From Bacteroidota bacterium (lineage in GTDB: Bacteria > Bacteroidota > Bacteroidia > Bacteroidales > CAIXZF01): a stretch of DNA of 64,000 nucleotides. The notes beneath the pieces were generated by a model. It was not told the DNA's origin. It saw only the letters and a program-made list of their open reading frames with translations, and did no database searches. Both the position numbers and the translations under genes were made by a program. Location: assembly GCA_022709385.1 (NCBI GenBank), contig JAKLIX010000019.1:21569-85568 (forward strand), in the 5' to 3' direction. Shown piece after piece: positions 1-8,510 of the stretch. Within the stretch, counting starts at the first letter, position 1. Every line of letters begins with the position of its first letter.

Positions 1-29
1 TCAGAAGACTGAACATTACCTAAACGATT

Positions 30-1340
30 ATGAACCACCATACTACATCCGACTTATCTGACCCGGCACCCTATCATTTGGAATCAGTCGGCTCCGGTGC
101 GGTCTTTCCTGACCACGACTGGATGCTGGATCCTCCGGACGAGCCGGCCACCCTGCTCCGTGCGGTTTATGAGCGAAGACAACTCAGGCTGAGGGGGCCC
201 GGGCACGGGCTTTACACCTTTGCCGACTGGTTGCCGCTGCGCAGGCAACTGCAGGGTTCGGCGGCACCTGTCAGTTACAGGAGTTCGGGGCTGGCCGGGG
301 CGCTCGGGCTGGACGATCTCTGGATTACCTTCAGCGGATACTGGCCGGAGCGGGCTGCGTTGATGAGGACCTGTTCCTTCAAGGAAACAGAGGCCTTTGC
401 GGTGTGCGGGAGGCTGAAGGCCGGACTGGACAAAGTACTGGTGGTTGCTTCGGCAGGGAATACGGCCAGGTCGTTTGCACGGGTATGTTCGGATAACGGG
501 ATTCCTTTATTGTTGTGCATTCCGGAGGAGAACATGGATGCCCTGTGGTTCGACAAGCCTTTGGCTGCCTGTGTAAAAGTATTGGCCACTGCCGCAGGCA
601 GCGATTATTACGATGCCATTCACCTGTCGAATCTTGCCTGCCGGGTGGAAGGCTTTCTTCCGGAGGGAGGTGCCCGGAATGTGGCTCGCCGCGACGGGAT
701 GGGAACAACGGTATTGTCGGCTGTCACCACCGCCGGCCGTATTCCGGATTACTATTTTCAGGCCGTGGGCAGCGGTACGGGTGCCATCGCGGCCTGGGAA
801 GCGAATCTCCGCCTGATCGCAGACGGCCGTTTCGGCCACACAAAGATGAAACTGATGCTGTCGCAGAACGCTCCTTTTCAGCCCATGACCGATGCCTGGC
901 GACTGAAAAGCAGGCAGTTGCCGGCCATGGACGAGGATGAGGCACGCCGCCTGGCCGGAAAGATCGATGCCAAAGTCCTGTCGAACCGCAAACCACCCTA
1001 CAGTGTCCGCGGCGGATTGTTCGATGCCCTGTCAGATGCCGGCGGACAGATGCTTGCCATCACCAATGATGAAGCCCGTAAAGCCTCATCGCTCTTCCAG
1101 GAGAAAGAAGGCATCGACATCCATCCGGCGGCAGCCGTGGCCGTGGCTTCCCTGATACAAGCCCTGGAAAACGGTGATATCGGCAGGAAAACGATGATCA
1201 TGCTGAATATCACCGGCGGAGGCGAAGCAAAATTTAAAGAAACATTCCCTCTGATATATGCGAAAGCTGAAACCATCATACCCATCGATCCTGAACCTGA
1301 CTTTGTGAGAGAGATACTTATAAAACTGGATTTTTCCTGA
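30..1340 (+). CDS. Cysteate synthase (PLP-dependent, threonine-synthase-like)
   Basis: PLP enzyme expected to make L-cysteate from phosphoserine and sulfite in the cytosol. The PLP lysine is K118 in TCSFKETEA; the phosphate/cofactor loop is ASAGNTARSFA (140-150) and a Gly-rich loop GSGTG lies at 247-251. The stretch FSGYWPERAALMRTCSFKE is typical of archaeal cysteate synthase rather than true threonine synthase, and the N-terminal segment (12-70) matches that family's degenerate zinc-ribbon-like start. The 436-residue length is normal. In Bacteroidota cysteate is the head-group precursor of sulfonolipids (capnines), so a lipid role is more likely than coenzyme M synthesis; this is inference, since no capnine acyltransferase lies nearby. 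The start lies 29 nt inside the window, so an upstream partner could be missing. A divergent threonine synthase is the main alternative. Confidence 0.8.
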   Translation: MNHHTTSDLSDPAPYHLESVGSGAVFPDHDWMLDPPDEPATLLRAVYERRQLRLRGPGHGLYTFADWLPLRRQLQGSAAPVSYRSSGLAGALGLDDLWITFSGYWPERAALMRTCSFKETEAFAVCGRLKAGLDKVLVVASAGNTARSFARVCSDNGIPLLLCIPEENMDALWFDKPLAACVKVLATAAGSDYYDAIHLSNLACRVEGFLPEGGARNVARRDGMGTTVLSAVTTAGRIPDYYFQAVGSGTGAIAAWEANLRLIADGRFGHTKMKLMLSQNAPFQPMTDAWRLKSRQLPAMDEDEARRLAGKIDAKVLSNRKPPYSVRGGLFDALSDAGGQMLAITNDEARKASSLFQEKEGIDIHPAAAVAVASLIQALENGDIGRKTMIMLNITGGGEAKFKETFPLIYAKAETIIPIDPEPDFVREILIKLDFS

Positions 1341-1393
1341 CAGACCTGAGTCTTTTTGATAATCACTGTGATATTCATTAATCAATAGATGCC

Positions 1394-3181
1394 ATGCAAA
1401 CAAGAATCTTCATTTTATTCCTGATGCTGATTCCTTTTATCGGCCGTGGTCAGTATTCCGAGATGTCGGCCGGACTCAGCAATCCCGGTATGGAAGGCGG
1501 ACCCACAGAGTTCGAAATTGTGGACATCAATATGGACGGATACCTGGATATCATCTGTGTGGGTGACCACGGATCCCCCTATATCAACACCAGTCAGCAC
1601 GGGATTCTCATCTGGCAGGGAAACGGAAACTTCGGCTGGACGGTAATCCAGACGGGGAATTTCGGCTATGGCGGCGTGGCCGTTGGTGACGTGAACAACG
1701 ACGGTTACCTGGATGTAGGGTATGGGATGCACCATAATTATTCGTCCACCGATTTCGGGGACCAGGTACTGGAAGTGGCACTGGGTAACGGAGATATGGT
1801 AAGCTGGACGCCCTGGGACGACAGCCTCGGGATGAATGGCCAGGACTGGGGGATGTTCGGGACCGACTTTGCCGACATCAACAACGACGGCTGGCTGGAT
1901 ATCGGCAGCATTTCGTTTGGCTGTTGCGACGGGATCCATGTACACCTGAACAACCAGGACGGCACCTGGCCGCAAAGCTTCGGCTTTATCGGGGGAAATT
2001 CAGATGAGATTTTCCAGTTCGGGGACATCAACAACGACGGTTTCACCGACTTTGCAGCCGCGCATCAGAGCGGTTCCGTATATTTTGGTGACGGCAGCGG
2101 AAATTTTGTAAACGGGGACATGAACCTTCCCTCTGTCAGTATCATCGGCCGGCCGGGGGTTTCTCTGGGCGACGTGAACAATGACGGCGGCATGGACCTG
2201 GCGTTTGTCAATACCGGCGGAGGCGTTGAGGTCTGGAGTTTCGACACTGTATTGAACCAATGGGGGTCGCTGAACGGGGACCTTCCCGTATCAGGCAATT
2301 ACCGTATCACCCAGATCGTTGATCTGAACATGGACGGCTTCATGGACATCGCCGCTTTTGGCAATGCCCTGCTGAAAACCTGGCTGGGAAACGGCAACGG
2401 GAACTGGACTCCCTATTCTGAGAACACGACCCCTGCTTCAGGCTATCCAAAGGCTTTCAGGGCCGGTGGCGATGTTGACCGAAACGGATTCCCCGACTTG
2501 CTCATCATGTCGGAGGAAGGCAGCTGGATCAGTTACAACAATTACATCCACCTGTTTAAGGAGAATTCCCCTGTCACCGACCTGATTGTTAAGCCGGTAT
2601 ATCCACGCGGCCATGAGGTATTCAGGGAAGGCAGCATCTGGAATATCGACTGGATCACCGCCGTGCCGGGTGCGATGCAGCCCGTCATCAAAATCGAGTT
2701 CTCCGCCACCGGCCCTAACGGACCCTGGACCATCCTTGCGGATAATCTCCCCAATACCAACCGTTACCAGTGTCATGTGCCTGTCGCCAACTCCAGTCAG
2801 TGTTATCTTAAGTTCACCGCCTCCGGTCAGTCGGCAAGCAGCTCGGCCATCACTTCCCAGCCTTTTACCATCATCGGAACTACCACCGCTGCCGCAGAAA
2901 AACCTCCTTTTTCATTGAGTGCAAGGGTAGTCCCGAATCCGTCGGCTGAGGGTGCCGGACTGCAGTTTTCCCTCGGGAAAGCCGCCAGGGTCAGTGCCGG
3001 AGTTTACAATATGCTGGGAGACAAGGTGATGGAAATCCCGGCTCATGACAGGGCTGCCGGTCATCACAGCATCCCGCTGTACACCGGAGAAAGCATATCC
3101 GGCAAACCTGCACCGGGCTTATACCTTGTCAGGCTGCTGGCCGGCGATACGTCCGTCGAATGTAAAATGCTCGTGAAATAA
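1394..3181 (+). CDS. Secreted FG-GAP/VCBS repeat protein with T9SS sorting domain
   Basis: Predicted surface or secreted protein of 595 residues. A signal peptide covers about residues 1-19 (hydrophobic core, then GRGQ). At least seven Asp-rich calcium-loop repeats of the FG-GAP/VCBS type follow, for example DINMDGYLDI, DVNNDGYLDV, DINNDGWLDI, DVNNDGGMDL and DVDRNGFPDL, which should form a beta-propeller. An Ig-like region spans about 395-495. The C-terminal about 85 residues begin at VVPNPSAEG and end in a short basic tail (MLVK), the form of a type A T9SS sorting domain. Such propellers usually mediate adhesion or scaffolding; no enzymatic domain is visible. It starts 53 nt after the cysteate synthase gene, with no clear promoter, so the two may share a transcript. 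Confidence 0.85.
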   Translation: MQTRIFILFLMLIPFIGRGQYSEMSAGLSNPGMEGGPTEFEIVDINMDGYLDIICVGDHGSPYINTSQHGILIWQGNGNFGWTVIQTGNFGYGGVAVGDVNNDGYLDVGYGMHHNYSSTDFGDQVLEVALGNGDMVSWTPWDDSLGMNGQDWGMFGTDFADINNDGWLDIGSISFGCCDGIHVHLNNQDGTWPQSFGFIGGNSDEIFQFGDINNDGFTDFAAAHQSGSVYFGDGSGNFVNGDMNLPSVSIIGRPGVSLGDVNNDGGMDLAFVNTGGGVEVWSFDTVLNQWGSLNGDLPVSGNYRITQIVDLNMDGFMDIAAFGNALLKTWLGNGNGNWTPYSENTTPASGYPKAFRAGGDVDRNGFPDLLIMSEEGSWISYNNYIHLFKENSPVTDLIVKPVYPRGHEVFREGSIWNIDWITAVPGAMQPVIKIEFSATGPNGPWTILADNLPNTNRYQCHVPVANSSQCYLKFTASGQSASSSAITSQPFTIIGTTTAAAEKPPFSLSARVVPNPSAEGAGLQFSLGKAARVSAGVYNMLGDKVMEIPAHDRAAGHHSIPLYTGESISGKPAPGLYLVRLLAGDTSVECKMLVK

Positions 3182-3193
3182 AAGCCCGGAATC

Positions 3194-3226
3194 TTTGTAC
3201 ACTTTCTTTGAATTTGAATATCTTTG
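3194..3226 (+). promoter_or_regulatory. Bacteroidota-type promoter of the tungstate uptake operon
   Basis: TTTG at 3194-3197 and TATCTTTG at 3219-3226 are separated by 21 nt, matching the Bacteroidota -33/-7 consensus (TTTG, TAnnTTTG). Transcription would begin near 3233, leaving a leader of about 40 nt before the ATG at 3273. It is the only good promoter seen before the seven-gene run to 11363. Confidence 0.6.
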
Positions 3227-3272
3227 CGGGCAATTCGCAAATTCATTCATATCGAAAATCAAATCACCTGCT

Positions 3273-4157
3273 ATGAAAAAACTGGCAACTTATTGCTTAT
3301 TGGCCGCGATCGGCCTGTCGTTGATCATTACATCCTGCAAAAAGGATGAGGATGAAGTGAAACTCCCCGTGGTGGCTTTCCAGACCGGGACAGGGTATAT
3401 TGACGGGAACACGGTTGCAGGATACGGAGACACCCTGCTGTTCGGTCTCCGCCTTGAATCCAGCGGGGAAGTAGCACTTGTTAAACTGAAGATCACCATG
3501 AACGGGCAGACCAAACTGGATTCCACCTTTAACCAGATGACATTCAATATGGACTACAGCGCCATCAAAGGGCTGGACAACAAGGAAACCTGGGTTTTTG
3601 AGCTTACCGACCTCGACGGCCATGTGAATATGGCAAGCGTGGAAGTCACGGCCCTGTTCGGACAGATCAATACCTACAACAGTATTTTGTTAGGGGCGCA
3701 GGAAAATACGCTGACGGCAAGCTTCCTTTCCTTTACTGGCGGAACCTACACGCTTTATTTCCAGGCAGATGCCTTCAATCACCAGGCCGATATCGACCTG
3801 TTCTGTTTCTATGAAGATACCCCGACCCATCAGAACTTCATGACGCTGGCAGCCCCGGGATCCAACATTTCCGGGATTTTCAACGGGCCCACCGCTCCCG
3901 AGAACTACACCACCAAGAATGTCACCTATTTCAGTGAAACGACCGTGACACCTGCCGGATTTGATGCCATTGCCAATGATGCCATGCTGCTTGCCAGTTT
4001 TGATTTTGCGAACAAATTCAAAAAAGCCAACGAGCTGGCTGTGGGGAATGTGTATGCCTTCAGGATACAGTCGGGAAAGACCGGCATGTTCAAGGTGAAG
4101 AGCGTGACCAACGGCAACGACGGGCTTCTCGAGATTGCAGTGAAAATTCAGCAGTAA
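3273..4157 (+). CDS. Lipoprotein, first gene of the tungstate/molybdate uptake operon (paralogue of next gene)
   Basis: A 294-residue lipoprotein of no family I recognise. I chose the ATG at 3273 because it gives a clean lipoprotein signal peptide (MKKLATYC..., lipobox ITSC, lipidated Cys22 followed by KKDEDE) and lies just after a good promoter; an upstream in-frame ATG at 3195 would precede the -7 box. Acidic residues at +2 to +6 fit export to the Bacteroidota surface. The body looks beta-rich. It shares layout with the next gene product: an N-terminal strand block, a central YNSILLGAQ / YQGIVLGLQ segment, a DIDLF / EIDIVGYF segment and a C-terminal EIAVKIQ / EIEIKVQ end, so the two look like diverged duplicates. 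Position ahead of a TonB-dependent receptor suggests a surface lipoprotein partner of that receptor. Confidence 0.75.
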   Translation: MKKLATYCLLAAIGLSLIITSCKKDEDEVKLPVVAFQTGTGYIDGNTVAGYGDTLLFGLRLESSGEVALVKLKITMNGQTKLDSTFNQMTFNMDYSAIKGLDNKETWVFELTDLDGHVNMASVEVTALFGQINTYNSILLGAQENTLTASFLSFTGGTYTLYFQADAFNHQADIDLFCFYEDTPTHQNFMTLAAPGSNISGIFNGPTAPENYTTKNVTYFSETTVTPAGFDAIANDAMLLASFDFANKFKKANELAVGNVYAFRIQSGKTGMFKVKSVTNGNDGLLEIAVKIQQ

Positions 4158-4163
4158 CCCACC

Positions 4164-5111
4164 ATGGCGGTTCATAAGGATATCTTTTGCACCCTCATCC
4201 CGCCTGCCTTTTTTCGTCACGGACGGCTGATCATCCTGCTGTTTTCCATCATGATCCTCTTTTCCTGTGAAAAGGATGAGACGGATGCCGATCCGTTCCT
4301 GCAACTCAAGACCGGTGTGGCCTACACGCCACCGGGCGGCAGCGTGCCGCTCGGGGGTGTGATCCGGATCGGGGTGCTTGCTTCCGGCGGCGGAGTACCG
4401 CTCACCTACCTGCGCATTCAGAAGATTTCAGGCGGCGACACCAGCCTTCAGATCGACCGGGGCTTATATGCTGAAAATGCCGGTCTGGATGAGGATTTCG
4501 TTTTCTCCAAAGATACGGCACAAACAGAAACCTGGTTGATCACCGTGATGAATGCCGGCCGTAAGGAGACCAGCGCCGGCCTTGTAATCCACAGGGGTTC
4601 CGGAAGCGCCTGGGGCCCGGTGAACCATTACCAGGGGATCGTCCTGGGACTGCAGTCGAATACCGTAAGCCCTCACTACCTGGATGCACGAAAGGGACTG
4701 GCTTATACCAACACGACGGTTGCCGGTCATGAAGCCGAAATCGACATCGTCGGCTACTTTTACTTCACTTCCGGAAAACCTTCCCCCACCCTGACCTGCC
4801 CGGCCTACCCCGCGGCCGGAGGGTATTACCCGCAAATTGCTTCCTGGACTTCCAAAAGGATGACCCTGTACGATTATTACTCCACCGACAACGACCTGGT
4901 AAGCGCTGCGGCCTTCGATGCGGCCGTCAGCGACAGCCTCCTGGTGAACGCCTACAATCCCCGGCTTGTCAGCGGTAACTGCAAATTCTGTTATACCGGA
5001 AAGGTCATCCCTTTTAAAACCCAGGACAATAAGTACGGTCTGATCAAAGTGGTACATGCCGGTGAAAATGAATCAGGCACCATTGAAATCGAAATAAAAG
5101 TGCAGCCATGA
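4164..5111 (+). CDS. Lipoprotein, paralogue of the preceding gene product
   Basis: A 315-residue lipoprotein with its lipobox at about residues 32-35 (LFSC, then EKDETD). The N-region is long, so translation may begin at an internal codon closer to the hydrophobic stretch LIILLFSIMILFSC; the ATG at 4164, 6 nt after the previous stop, is the best-placed start. The downstream 280 residues follow the same plan as the preceding lipoprotein, including the closing EIEIKVQP. It overlaps the receptor gene by 4 nt (ATGA), a strong sign of translational coupling. Two consecutive surface-type lipoproteins coupled to a TonB-dependent receptor resemble the lid-plus-receptor arrangement of Sus-like systems, but neither protein resembles SusD. 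Function is unassigned. Confidence 0.72.
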   Translation: MAVHKDIFCTLIPPAFFRHGRLIILLFSIMILFSCEKDETDADPFLQLKTGVAYTPPGGSVPLGGVIRIGVLASGGGVPLTYLRIQKISGGDTSLQIDRGLYAENAGLDEDFVFSKDTAQTETWLITVMNAGRKETSAGLVIHRGSGSAWGPVNHYQGIVLGLQSNTVSPHYLDARKGLAYTNTTVAGHEAEIDIVGYFYFTSGKPSPTLTCPAYPAAGGYYPQIASWTSKRMTLYDYYSTDNDLVSAAAFDAAVSDSLLVNAYNPRLVSGNCKFCYTGKVIPFKTQDNKYGLIKVVHAGENESGTIEIEIKVQP

Positions 5112-7495
5112 GCATGTTCACAAGCCTGAAAACGTGGCACACTCACCATGCCTGCCTGATCGGTCTCCTGCTGTTGATACTGAATATCCTTCCGGGGCAG
5201 GCACTCAGGGCACAATCCTGTTTCAACGGCCTTGTGATCCATGCTACCGGCGGTGAAAGCATACAGGGCGCGTATGTGAAGGCCGGGAATATGGAAGTGA
5301 TCCTCAGCGGGAAAGCAGGGGATTTCAGGATTTGCGGCATTCACACCGACAGCATCCTGCTTGAAGTGACACATCTCGGCTTTGTTCCGTTCAAGGCCCG
5401 GGTCCGGGTGGCAGCAGGCAGCGAAAAACCCTTTGTTGTCAGGATGACAGCCCTGTCCATTCCCATCGGGGAAGTGGTGATATCCGCCACACGCACCGAA
5501 ACGAAAATCCTGGAAACCCCGGTGAGGGTAAACCTGATCACCTCAAAGACCCTGCAAGGCCAGGTCAGCCAGAAGGTGGACGAGGTATTGCAGGTAGTCC
5601 CCGGTATCAACATCAACAGGCCATTCGGTCCCCTGTCATCGAAAGCCACCGTTACCATGCGGGGTGTGAACGGCAAGGAACAGGGCCGGGTGCTGGTACT
5701 GATGGACGGCATCCCCGTCAACAAATCCGACGGTGGAACGGTAGATTGGAATATGTTCGACCGTGAGGGGCTCGACCGCATCGAAGTGACCAAGGGAGCA
5801 GGCTCTTCCGTTTACGGGGGCAATGCCATGGGCGGTATCATCAACATGATCAGCAAAAGTCCCGAAAAGGGGTTCAGCGGAAAAGCCACGGTGGAATACG
5901 GAACATACAACACCCTGGGTGCCCGTCTGAATCTTTCCGATGCAGTGGAGAAAGAAGCACAGGGGAAGCTGCTTTACTGGTCGGCCTTGCTCTTCGGCGG
6001 GAAAAGCGACGGTTATATCACCCAGTCGGCCTATGATCAGCTCGTCAATCCCTACATCACCAAATCCAATATGCAGGAAGCCGGCCTGGTACTGAAAGGA
6101 GGCTGTCGCTTGAAGGGCGGTCAGCAGATCGAAGCCAGGCTGAATGTCTTCGACGACCGCAGGGGAACCGGAGAGAAGGTGTATCAGCCGGAAGGGAATA
6201 CCACCGACCACGACTCACAGGCATTGAGCCTCAACTATAAAGGGATGGCCGGACCGTGGGATATCCGGTCGGATCTGTTCTTCCAGCAAGAGCATTATAA
6301 AAAGGTAAACGAGTACATCAAGGATGACTATACCTGGTATGAGGTGCTCTCTGTAAGGCAGGATGCCGGGTGGATGAACAGCTTTAGCCGGAAGGCCGGA
6401 AAAAGACACCGCATCACCGCCGGGTTTGACCTGAAAACCGGTAGCGTCGACGCAGCCGACACCTATTATACATCCTCCGATATCGTGTATAATAAAGGCA
6501 GGATGAATACAGGGGCCCTTTTTGTGCAGGATGAGATGTTGTTCTTCAGGGAGAAAATGCGCCTGGTCGCCGGGATCCGATACGACCATGCGGTTTTTAC
6601 CGATGGCAGCTTCAGGATTGAGCGCCCGACCAGGGAAACAGATTTCATGAAGTCGTACCAGGTACCCGACATGCCGGTTCAGAACTGGAACGCCCTCAGC
6701 CCCAGAATCTCCCTGCAGGTTTCGCCTGCCGTAAACAGCAGAATATACCTGCTCTATTCCAGGGGGTTCAGGGCTGCAGTGCTCGACGACCTCTGCCGCT
6801 CCGGCAGGGTCAAAGGTGGCTTCAAAATCGCCAATCCCGCTCTGAAACCGGAGTACATGCATAACATCGAGGCCGGCGCAGACCGTACATTGGATAATGG
6901 TACGGCACTCAGCTTCTCCGTTTACCATTCCCGCGGAAACGACTTCCATTACTATGTTTCTAACGGTCAGACCATTGATATGGGATTCGGCGACAGACCG
7001 GTTTTTGTGCGGTCTAACATCAGCGATATCAGGATTAGCGGTGCTGAAGCCGAAATCAGGATGGAACCCGTCCCCCGCCTCAGCCTTTTCGTCAATTACG
7101 GCTATAACGATGCCGTCATCCTGTCCTACCACAAACTCACGGTCACCGATACCATCGACCTCAGCGGTAAAAACCTCACCGATGTGCCCATGCATGTAGC
7201 CTCCGCCGGGGGAAACTGGATGTGGCACATTGTAAATATCTCTTTTACTGTAAGATATAACGGAAGCATGTGGATAAACGACCAGAATATCATGGATGAT
7301 ATCCTGTTGCGCAGTCAGTATCCGGATTACACTACCTTTGATCTCAGGTTATGGAAGAATTTGCCTGGCGGACTTGGCATGAGCCTGATGGCCCAAAACC
7401 TGTTCGATGTAAAATATTACGACAGCAAAGATGCCGTTGGCCCGGGACGCATGCTCACGGCACAAATCACCTATCAATTCGGAAAAAGAAAATGA
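5108..7495 (+). CDS. TonB-dependent outer-membrane receptor, probably for tungstate/molybdate
   Basis: A 795-residue outer-membrane receptor. In order: signal peptide (about 1-36, ending LRAQ), a carboxypeptidase-regulatory-like beta-sandwich (about 38-115), a plug domain (about 120-240, with VPGININRP, RVLVLMDGIPVN and GAGSSVYGGNAMGGIINMISK), then a 22-strand-type barrel to a C-terminal YQFGKRK. Size and motifs are normal for the family. Sequence alone does not give the substrate. The gene is coupled on both sides by ATGA overlaps, and the next genes encode a sulfite-oxidase-like periplasmic protein and a tungstate ABC importer, so I infer that it imports tungstate or molybdate, free or complexed. 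Iron-siderophore or cobalamin transport is the default alternative, though no gene for either lies nearby. Confidence 0.9.
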   Translation: MSMFTSLKTWHTHHACLIGLLLLILNILPGQALRAQSCFNGLVIHATGGESIQGAYVKAGNMEVILSGKAGDFRICGIHTDSILLEVTHLGFVPFKARVRVAAGSEKPFVVRMTALSIPIGEVVISATRTETKILETPVRVNLITSKTLQGQVSQKVDEVLQVVPGININRPFGPLSSKATVTMRGVNGKEQGRVLVLMDGIPVNKSDGGTVDWNMFDREGLDRIEVTKGAGSSVYGGNAMGGIINMISKSPEKGFSGKATVEYGTYNTLGARLNLSDAVEKEAQGKLLYWSALLFGGKSDGYITQSAYDQLVNPYITKSNMQEAGLVLKGGCRLKGGQQIEARLNVFDDRRGTGEKVYQPEGNTTDHDSQALSLNYKGMAGPWDIRSDLFFQQEHYKKVNEYIKDDYTWYEVLSVRQDAGWMNSFSRKAGKRHRITAGFDLKTGSVDAADTYYTSSDIVYNKGRMNTGALFVQDEMLFFREKMRLVAGIRYDHAVFTDGSFRIERPTRETDFMKSYQVPDMPVQNWNALSPRISLQVSPAVNSRIYLLYSRGFRAAVLDDLCRSGRVKGGFKIANPALKPEYMHNIEAGADRTLDNGTALSFSVYHSRGNDFHYYVSNGQTIDMGFGDRPVFVRSNISDIRISGAEAEIRMEPVPRLSLFVNYGYNDAVILSYHKLTVTDTIDLSGKNLTDVPMHVASAGGNWMWHIVNISFTVRYNGSMWINDQNIMDDILLRSQYPDYTTFDLRLWKNLPGGLGMSLMAQNLFDVKYYDSKDAVGPGRMLTAQITYQFGKRK

Positions 7496-8502
7496 AGCAG
7501 TTTTTTATCTCCTCCCTCCTGTACATGGGACTATGCACGGGTTTGGCGGCACAAACCAATGATTTCTATGATGATGCCGAGAGCCATCCCCTGAAAACAA
7601 CACAAATGATGATCGGGGGCGAGGTGGAACAGCCGGGGCCCGTCAGCCTGGAGGGCCTTCCGCTGCGATCCGTGGTGGTGAAAGAAACCCGCTTCGACAG
7701 GAAAAACGGATCATTCACGGGAGCATACAGGTACGACGGTTACTCCCTTTACGACATCCTGAACAAGGTGTTCATTAAAAAGGCCAATGAGGCGGAATTC
7801 GCTCCCATCATCGACCTGATGGTGGAAGTGGAGAATGACAAAGGCGAAAAGGTCGTGTTCAGCTGGGGTGAAGTATATTATCCCATCCACCGGCATGAAA
7901 TCCTGATCGCCGTGTCGGTGGCACGCATCGTCCCATCGAAAACCAAGGATCTCTGGCCGCTGCCCGAAGAATCGAAAATCGTTGTGGCTTCCGACCTTTA
8001 CACCGAACGAAATATCAGCAGTCCGACCACCATCACCGTTCGTTCCCATCCCGGAAAATTCAATGTGAAGAAAGGAATGGAAAACCCATACTCCGCTGAT
8101 ATCCAAGTGATAAGGAAAAAAGAAAAGGTAATCATACTGAAAGAGATTCCGAAAGACATGCAGGTAGTTGAATTCCCTTCCGTCTTTTACGGCAGGGGCA
8201 GGGGAATCCATGGCACCACGCCTTTCAGGGGTGTATTGCTCAAAGATGTACTCAAGGAGTATGTAACCATTGACATGGAAACGCTTCGCACGGGCTACCT
8301 GGTCGTGACAGGGATAGACGGTTACCGCGGGGTATTCACTTACAGCGAGTTATTCAACCGGAATGACCAGGCCGAATTTCTGTTGATCTGCGACCCGGAG
8401 GAGAAGGACGGAGGCGCCTTCAGGTTGTTTCCGGCAGCGGATTTCTTTTCCGACAGGGCGATTAAAGCAATAAAGAAGTTTGTGTTCGAAACGCCACATT
8501 AG
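7492..8502 (+). CDS. Periplasmic protein with two sulfite-oxidase-like (Oxidored_molyb) folds
   Basis: A 336-residue exported protein (signal peptide about 1-19, ending LAAQ). The ATG at 7492 overlaps the receptor stop (ATGA); a longer frame from 7351 would lie inside the receptor gene. Two similar halves are visible: residues about 35-165 (IGGEVEQPGPVSLEGLP, then YRYDGYSLYDILNK) and about 215-336 (TPFRGVLLKDVLKEY, VVTGIDGYRGVFTYSEL). Both resemble the molybdopterin-binding fold of sulfite oxidase/YedY but are short, and the catalytic Cys with its surrounding motif is not apparent; the only Cys after the signal peptide is in LLICDPEE. A non-catalytic role, such as holding oxyanion or cofactor between receptor and WtpA, is therefore likelier than redox catalysis. 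That assignment is inference. Confidence 0.7.
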   Translation: MKQFFISSLLYMGLCTGLAAQTNDFYDDAESHPLKTTQMMIGGEVEQPGPVSLEGLPLRSVVVKETRFDRKNGSFTGAYRYDGYSLYDILNKVFIKKANEAEFAPIIDLMVEVENDKGEKVVFSWGEVYYPIHRHEILIAVSVARIVPSKTKDLWPLPEESKIVVASDLYTERNISSPTTITVRSHPGKFNVKKGMENPYSADIQVIRKKEKVIILKEIPKDMQVVEFPSVFYGRGRGIHGTTPFRGVLLKDVLKEYVTIDMETLRTGYLVVTGIDGYRGVFTYSELFNRNDQAEFLLICDPEEKDGGAFRLFPAADFFSDRAIKAIKKFVFETPH

Positions 8503-8510
8503 TCTTTGAA

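Noticed and set aside
6215..7228. Minus-strand open frame of 337 codons within the TonB-dependent receptor gene
   Set aside because: The receptor reads through on the plus strand with all plug and barrel features.
5108..7495. SusC-type polysaccharide utilisation locus
   Set aside because: The lipoproteins beside the receptor do not resemble SusD, no glycoside hydrolase is present, and the receptor is shorter than typical SusC.
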